Shown piece by piece: positions 57,839-64,000 of a DNA stretch of 64,000 nucleotides. Within the stretch, counting starts at the first letter, position 1. Every line of letters begins with the position of its first letter. The notes below the pieces were generated by a model, which did not search any database, was not told where the DNA came from, and worked only from the letters and a program-made list of their open reading frames with translations. The translations under genes were made by a program, and so were the position numbers. Where the stretch lies: the NCBI GenBank assembly GCA_023055425.1, contig JALGPY010000001.1, positions 111,891,057-111,955,056 on the forward strand, given 5' to 3'. Source of the DNA: Linanthus parryae. Its lineage: Eukaryota; Streptophyta; Magnoliopsida; Ericales; Polemoniaceae.

Positions 57839-60552
57839 TGTAACACCCCGCATTTTTTCTAAATATAATTGACCTCTTTTCTTGAAGTTTAAATGTTTAT
57901 CGAAATATTAGACTAGAGGGGAGGCAATTGTATTTTTGAAGACACTAGCTAGTAATAATTGGGGTGGTAGTTGTAATTGATTGAAATTATAAAGACTATT
58001 AGCTAAATAAAAATTCGTTAATTAAACAAAAAAAAATGATTTCTCATTTCCCCAACATCTCCTTAATTTGTTTCCCACTCACCAACACCCTCACAACTCC
58101 CCAACTCTCTTCTCCCTCTCTCTCCCCGTCACCCTCCCTCTCTCTTTCTTCTTCTATTTAATTCTTCCCCATTCTTCTCCTTCGGCACAACCCACCCGAC
58201 ACCACCACACCATCCCCACCTACAACTTCTCTTCTCTCCTCCCTCACCCTCCATCTCTGCCTCTGTCTCCCTTTCTCTCTGCCAGAGCGCTACAGCGGCA
58301 GTAGTAGGCAGAGACCAAGCCACCACCGCCACTGCCGCCGGCAAGAAGAACCTCCCCCAATGCCACCAACACCATCACCACCTCACCACCATCCCTCTAT
58401 CTCTCACTACCTCTCTGTCCCTCTCTCTTCTCTTTGTTCTGACCAGCAGCACAAACAGCAACAGGCGCAGCAACAAGAACCCACCGGCGACATCCATTGT
58501 TTCCGGCGAGAAGTTCGTCGGAGCTCAACGAAAGCCACCCATCCCCTAAAACCAATACCGTTCAACTCCTGGAGGTCCGACCGAGCTAGAGGAGCCCTCA
58601 ACCGAGGCCAAGAACCACCGGAGAAAGGCCGGCGAAGCCCCATCTCCGGTGACGTTGACGGCGAGCTCGACCCGTCCCGTTTCTTCACCATTTCTCGCAA
58701 TTTTTGGTGTGGGTATACTCTAAATTTCAAGTCTCAAAACCATAAATCCATGATTTGATCGGTTAGTATGAATTTCATGCTTGGGGTTAAAATGCAATTT
58801 TTCAGAAAGTTTCTGGGGGGTTATTTTGTCGTTTCAGAAACTCAGGAGGGAGGCAGATATCATTTCAGAAACTTTTTGGGAGGTAGATGTCGTTTAAAAT
58901 TTCTTCAGTAATAAAATTGGTTTTTCCTAAATTTGTCTAGATTATTATGTATAAATTAATAACTATATTTTTCATGAAATATTTAGGAGTGAATATTATA
59001 GAAAAATACATTTTTGACGAAAAATAAATAAACAAAAAGGGGCTAGAATATATAGTACGTTTTTCTTAGAGAAAATAAACTTGGTTGAGATTGTATTGAG
59101 TTAGAAGCTCCAATTTGTAGGTGACGTTTCCGTAGACGAGAACGACATCTAGGACATGCTTTTGGAATTTGGTAAGTTAATATGCCTAGCCTCGTGTGCC
59201 TTTCATTCTTTCGCGTATCGCGTGAGTTAAATGTGATATACTATTATCCATGTTTTATTTGAGTTGTTTACTTTGTTGTTTTTTTGAAAAACTCTGCCTT
59301 AGAAGCACCGTATGAAATTGGTAATCGAAATTCAAAAAAAAAATAGAATCCGAAAGAAGAACATCTACATTCAATTGTGAAATGTTAAAGTACCGTTCAA
59401 ATCACAACTACCATATTAGGCCTTAATTTCTTAGTTCACGGGCCACAATTATGAATAGTAACACACCGCTCACTTATTGGTCAAATCTGAATATCTCACA
59501 CAATCATACATCGATTGTTATGAATGTGCCACATCAGCTTTACTTGGAGCTACCTATTTACATCTTCTACCATCTTGAAAAAAAAGTCTTAATAATGTAA
59601 AGTGGAAACCGTTGTGTGTGGGTTTGTGTCATATCCCTGATACGATGCATTTCAAACATATTGTGATTGGTTACTGTTATGAGATTATGAGGCGCTATGA
59701 TGCGAAGCTCATTTTGATTATGTTATGGTTATGAGGCGTTATGATGCAAACCTCCTGTGATTGAGTTATGGTTATGGTAGTACTTTTGCACATTATGTGA
59801 AAGCATTTTTGGATTGGATATGGTCACGCCCCGTATCAACTAATGACTAAAATAAATTCTGGACTCGATTCCTATCGATGAGAATGCTATCTCTTGAGAT
59901 CTAAAGTTATGAGTTGTGGAATATTAAAAAGTACCTTTAAAAGTGATTGTCCCAAGATGGTCCACGTCTTTGGGTTGGAATACGAAATAATGAAATACAT
60001 CTTGTTAACAGTGATTTCCCCAAGATGGTCCACATCAATGGGTTGGATATACAAAATTTGAGATCGTTACGGAGTTTGACACATCAAATCAACAAGAACG
60101 CTATCCCCGCAAATATCTAATATTTTATTAGCGAATATGTTATTCCGTCATATGTCTCATAATCTATTTACGTGCTATGGGTGTTAGCTTACTCAGTCGT
60201 TTGCTGATCATTTTCTGTAAAACTGTGTCGGCTTTTGCTATTTTTAAAATCGCGGGTTATTGTTCGAGGTGGGGACGTTCACGACACAGCTGGATAGAGA
60301 AGCTTGATGCTTATAACATCAATCACCTATTATTTCGTTACATATCACAAAAATATTGTATTCCTAGATTTTCAAATGCTATCACTATTTTATTGAAATT
60401 TAAATAAATTATGTTTTGGAGTTATCGATGGTTGTACTAGCTATGAACCGACGATCCTTATCCGTTCCCAATGAGGCTCATCACCTCGGGTGGAGACATT
60501 TCTTTCCAAACGTGCGGCCCGGCCGGCCGTGCGATTGGGGGGGTGTGTTGCA
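57839..60552 (+). mobile_element. Element F: solo LTR related to element B
   Basis: 2714 bp with no internal region. It starts TGTAACACCCCGCATTTTTT and ends GGGTGTGTTGCA, flanked by CATGA. Its start matches the reverse complement of B's LTR end (TGTAACACCCCGTATTTTTC, then ATAATTGAC in both), and both have a CT-rich, coding-like GC-rich block in the same relative position (58060-58730). The size equals B's LTR, so it is a solo LTR of a related chromovirus, in the opposite orientation to B. Its terminal base pairs have diverged (TGCA end). It also holds a 68-bp direct repeat near 59942 and 60010. Confidence 0.87.
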
Positions 60553-60557
60553 CATGA

Positions 60558-61556
60558 TGGGAAGCTCCACTATCAAACATCCACGCATCAGCAGATCCAG
60601 AGGCTTGACTGGTTGTGGTGTTGATCGCAGGTGTGTTGGTCGCAGCTGAGTGGTTGTGATCACTCAAGAAGCCATTGAGTTTGCGACACTCCCGAAAAAC
60701 ATGGCCTCGAATGTTACAGAAGTGACAACGCGTCTCAAGATGGCCATTCTGAGTCGCAGCTGCTGGGGCGTGCGCGACACATTTTGCATATTTGAAGAGT
60801 GTTTGCGACGGTCTTGTCTTCCTGATGGACCGCCATTGTGCGAGGGCTGGAAGTAAGCACCCTGGTGCGAAGGTGTTACTGAGTGACGCTGTGTCGCTTT
60901 CGCCGTTGCAAGAAGCGGTGTGAGTTCTGATTCTGTGATTTGGAGATAGCGCTCGTGTTCCGCAAGGATGGACCCGAGTTCAACCATTGAGACTACTGTG
61001 TTGCGAACTCGAAGAGCTACGACAATAGGGGAGTATTCCACTCCAAGATGGTTGATAATGGATATGAGAAGGTCAATGTTCGACACTGGGCTCTGCGCGA
61101 GAGCAAGATCGTTGGCTATGTCCTTCATATCCTTGATGTACTCCGAAATGGAGCGAGTGTCATGCGGATTGCGAGCAAGTTTATTCTTGAGTGCGATGAC
61201 TCGTCCAGGAGAGGTGCTAGCAAAGCTTTCCATGAGAGGGTCCAAGCTTCACGAGCAGTGGACGCAGAGGAGATCAGAGGCTGAATCGAATCGGTGCAAC
61301 TACCGAGGAGGGCACTGACAATGATCTGGTCTTGACGATACCAGATAGAGTAGGTTGGGTTAGCATCTGATTTTGCAGTATCATTGTAGGGCGACGGTGC
61401 TGTGGTGGATCCGTCGATGAACCCTAGTAGATCGAAACCAATCAGAGTGGCTTCGATTTGTCGACGCCAAACGAGGAAGTTGGCGGAGGAGAGTTTGATG
61501 GGGAAGTTTGTTGGGGCATTCAGTTGGATCACTGGTGATGTTGTGGTGGTGGTCAT
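60558..61556 (-). pseudogene. Element A gag and protease start
   Basis: Starts MTTTTTSPVIQLN at 61556, a typical copia gag N-terminus (KLSSANFLVWRRQIEATLIG, FIDGSTTAP). A frameshift near 61230 leads to frame 61245-60664 (LKNKLARNPHDTRSISEYIK, SMVELGSILAEHE). A second frameshift near 60730 opens a good CCHC knuckle, CHFCNIRGHVFREC, and the protease motif WMFDSGASHHV, which F interrupts. The residues after HHV in this frame belong to F. Confidence 0.88.
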
Positions 61557-61651
61557 GATGGTGATGGTCTGCGTCCGAGACCGAAGAACAAGGTAGTCGG
61601 CTTACGATTCGCGACGAAAGAGAGCGATCATGTAGAAAAAATTTCCACAAA

Positions 61652-61663
61652 GCTCTGATGCCA
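61652..61663 (-). other. Primer-binding site of element A
   Basis: Minus-strand TGGCATCAGAGC, a one-base variant of the initiator tRNA-Met site, abutting the LTR with no spacer. Confidence 0.85.
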
Positions 61664-61870
61664 TATAAATGTTGAATGAGTGAATGTTATTTCTGAGGAC
61701 CAATGGCCCATATATATACTCGAGAGTAGTTACATACAAGGTATAATTTTCTAAACTAGGAAATCAAATAATAACAATATAATGGGTGATTTCATAAATC
61801 ACGTAAGAGATAATAACTAACTACATAAATCAAGGGATGACATAATCGGAGATTATCTCATTCCTTAACA
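61664..61870 (-). repeat. 5' LTR of element A
   Basis: 207 bp matching 8412-8618, followed by TSD TGATC (61871-61875). Confidence 0.92.
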
Positions 61871-61875
61871 TGATC

Positions 61876-62786
61876 ACCAAATTGTGGTTAAGCAGAGTTT
61901 TGGTGCACATGTCGCATGAATCTCTACCTATTGCCAATTCTCTAATCCAATTCTGGTGGCTAAAAATTTACATCAGACAAGTAAATACAAGATATCAGTG
62001 CACTTGAACCATTTGACTATGAGGGGCTATAGACCCAGTCACCCAGCTAAAGTTTCAGAATTTTAAAGTTTTGGAAATGGTTAAGATGTAAATATTGTAT
62101 TCAGCCCCTCTAAAGTCATGGAAGCCTTCTACGATTTTTATTTTCTGAAAGACTGACATGTATAAATTCTCCCTTGAAAAACGAAAATTTTAGAATGGCC
62201 AATGGAGCACTGATGTTTTGCATATAGTTATCTTTAGTATCAAAGTATCCAGTTTCTAGGGAGGAAAAGTGAATTATTCTAAATATGGAAGTACAGGTTA
62301 TAAGTCATATAAAATAGGTCTTAGGTACATTATCTTAAGTAATAAATGATACATACATTTCGTGCTTACAGCAACTCTTAATTGACCAAAATTTGTATTA
62401 TCACACTTTTTAATTCAAGGAGACTAAATGGTGCAAATGATAGCCCTCCTGAGAAAACTGTCAGCGATATAACTGCAGAATAGTGAAACTTTATGGTTGA
62501 AATGTAAATGCCTGATGGGAAGGATTGTAAACGTTAAACCATCCAAATACTGCAGTCTGTAGGCATATGATTAAATTATTCAGCTTATTTTACCTTACAT
62601 ATTTGCAATCTGGCGAAACTGTTCCCAAAAAGTGTGGACAAACTTAATGATAAAGTCTCCAAGCATCTGTACCTAGCATGTCCTATGTAGTTGAACGCAT
62701 AGGAGTTATGGGAGGGTGATCTCCTGCATCTGTCCCTGAGCGCGGCTTAAGATAACCATAAACTAGCAGGGTATCTGTTCAGATAA
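61876..62786. other. Intergenic DNA
   Basis: AT-rich, no supported gene or repeat recognised. Confidence 0.5.
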
Positions 62787-63614
62787 GTATATTTCCAAGA
62801 CCGAGAAATTATTGATTGGATATAAGGGTGGGACATCTGTGTCTCGTGTCCAATCCAGATATTGTGACAAAGGGACATATACAGCACGGCAACATCGCTC
62901 ACATAGGTTTGTCAGATCACTGACTATTCCTATTAGTTGGGTAGCATTGATGTGTTGCTAGACACCGCTCAATGTTTGTAATTGTTACTGCCAACGTAAT
63001 AGGAACCTGTAATGTCACATACCAAAAGGATTAGGCTGGATATAGATGTTAATTAGTTGAACTAATTAATATGAAAAGAACCATGGATCAAAGTGCAACA
63101 ACATGCATATTTGGTTGGACTAAATAGCAAAGTGGACTAAACTACTAATTAATCCAAGTATGGATCGGATTAGTAGTCGGGCAGTTTTATAATTAATAAC
63201 TAGTTATTAATTATAAAAGGCTGGTCTTTTCCTAATATTTCATTACATGAAATAATTATAGTAAGGAAGAGACGGAGAGAGAGGGTCGAACCCCTATACC
63301 CGACGGCACCAGAGGCGCGGCCAACCCCTCCTCCTTCTCCATCTTTGCGCACCTGCTTGATTGGGTCGAGCTCCTTGGTGATTCCCCCTTCTACACCACT
63401 GCTAGCACAAACAGTAGAGGGAGTTTTTGTTGGAGATCCTACGGTGTGGATATCTGCAGAGGTGTGAACATCAATTCTACGTTGTGATCAGTCAGACTAG
63501 CAAGGTAACCTTATCTCCTTTATGACGTTATGAATGCTTCACCTACGATTCATGGAGGGTTTTGAGCATAAATTTTTTATTTTTCCGCTGCGTAACCTGC
63601 ATCAAAACCCTACA
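62787..63614 (+). repeat. Diverged partial LTR related to element E
   Basis: Blocks similar to E's LTR occur in the same order: GATTGGATATA, TCTCGTGTCCAATCC, ACTATT..TATTAGTTGG, TTGCTAGA.ACCGCTC, AATTAATTAGTT and a final ATCAAAACCCTACA. There is no PBS or coding region after it and the 5' part is not recognisable, so it is an old solo or truncated LTR. Confidence 0.65.
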
Positions 63615-63621
63615 CTTCGCA

Positions 63622-63970
63622 CTACCTGTCAATTTTGTGCTCAAGCTTAATAATTATAAGTTTTATGCCATCTAAGACATAGGCGATAAGGAGGTTTTCC
63701 TTACCCGTCGCCCTTGCTCTGAAATTCTCCATATTTGGATGGGACGAATATGGACTTTGCAGATGTTGGACCGTTGTAGACCGGATTCTGGAGGGTAGAT
63801 AGGATGATAGAGAAGCCAAATTGAAATAGAGACAAGGGAGGTGCTGAGTGAAAAAAACTTTTGATAAAGAGAAGAAATGGGGAAACATAGGTTTAATGGA
63901 GCTTTTCTGGGGTCACAAACGCCGATGAAACAACAACGTTGGAGGGGAGGGGGATGGTTTTATAGAGAGA
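63622..63970 (-). other. Possible promoter and first exon (weak)
   Basis: On the minus strand a CTCTATAAAACC box (near 63956-63969) is followed after about 70 bp by ATG 63888 and an 88-residue frame. An in-frame ATG gives MENFRARATG directly before GGTAAGG, a possible splice donor. Not recognised, and it abuts the LTR remnant, so any gene may be truncated. Confidence 0.2.
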
Positions 63971-64000
63971 AAGTTATAGAGTCCATGGGTGACTCACTTT

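Larger units (their letters stand above)
8412..61870 (-). mobile_element. Element A: Ty1/copia retrotransposon split by nested insertions
   Basis: Two 207-bp LTRs (8412-8618 and 61664-61870) are flanked by the 5-bp duplication TGATC. By eye they differ at about 10 positions. Removing insertions B, E and F and their duplications leaves about 4.55 kb of collinear copia sequence in four blocks: 60558-61870 (LTR, PBS, gag), 56606-57838 (protease to integrase), 47568-48103 (linker and start of RT) and 8412-9879 (RT, RNase H, LTR). Each junction is exact, with the TSD of the inserted element. Multiple frameshifts and stops in the blocks show that A is no longer coding. Confidence 0.93.

Noticed and set aside
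60458..60550. Residues following DSGASHHV (QHTPPIARPAGP...) read as a longer protease
   Set aside because: They lie inside solo LTR F. The real continuation of A's protease is at 57838 and below.

Overview
This window is a transposon-dominated stretch of a flowering-plant nuclear genome, probably a eudicot. The evidence is an F-box/LRR gene fragment at the left edge, Ty1/copia and Ty3/gypsy LTR retrotransposons of plant lineages (a chromovirus, and Tat-type elements with a second RNase H), initiator-tRNA-Met primer sites, plant-style introns, and AT-rich intergenic DNA with microsatellites. The species cannot be fixed from sequence alone. No bacterial operon, CRISPR array, rRNA or convincing tRNA gene was seen.

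Layout. 3-1082: 3' part of an F-box/LRR gene (+). 2561-7023: a decayed copia element, 'G' (-), with most of gag missing. 7024-8406: non-coding DNA with a G25 run and a (TTA)n microsatellite. 8412-61870: one copia element, 'A' (-), only about 4.55 kb by itself but spread over 53 kb because other elements jumped into it. 61876-64000: non-coding DNA with a diverged LTR remnant related to element E and a weak candidate first exon.

Nesting, each step supported by a 5-bp target-site duplication (TSD) that I could read. A (TSD TGATC) contains three insertions. The first is B, a chromovirus (-, 9880-47562, TSD GGCTT). The second is E, a young copia element (+, 48104-56600, TSD AGGGG). The third is F, a solo LTR of a B-related family (+, 57839-60552, TSD CATGA). 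B's left LTR was hit by C, a Tat-type gypsy element (-, 12630-39297, TSD TAAAC). C was hit by D, a second member of the same family in the opposite orientation (+, 15635-27814, TSD CCCAG). So A contains B, B contains C, and C contains D.

The most interesting content is in C and D. Besides gag-pol, each carries, between pol and its 3' LTR, a long antisense gene with its own TATA-like box, a probable 5'-UTR intron and six coding exons whose splice sites agree between the two copies. In D all six exons join in phase to an uninterrupted predicted protein of 1310 residues. Its N-terminal 600 residues look like a plant mobile domain (PMD), its middle is acidic, and its C-terminus is coiled-coil. 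The C copy is broken by stops, frameshifts and the D insertion. Each element also has a second short antisense unit behind another TATA box, a hairpin-rich minisatellite and a triplet of CATATG-centred palindromes between pol and the antisense genes. D has lost reverse transcriptase and RNase H by an in-frame deletion that leaves a gag-protease-integrase fusion, so it would need enzymes in trans. All other polyproteins here are pseudogenes. E is close to intact, with two single-base frameshifts in short homopolymers.
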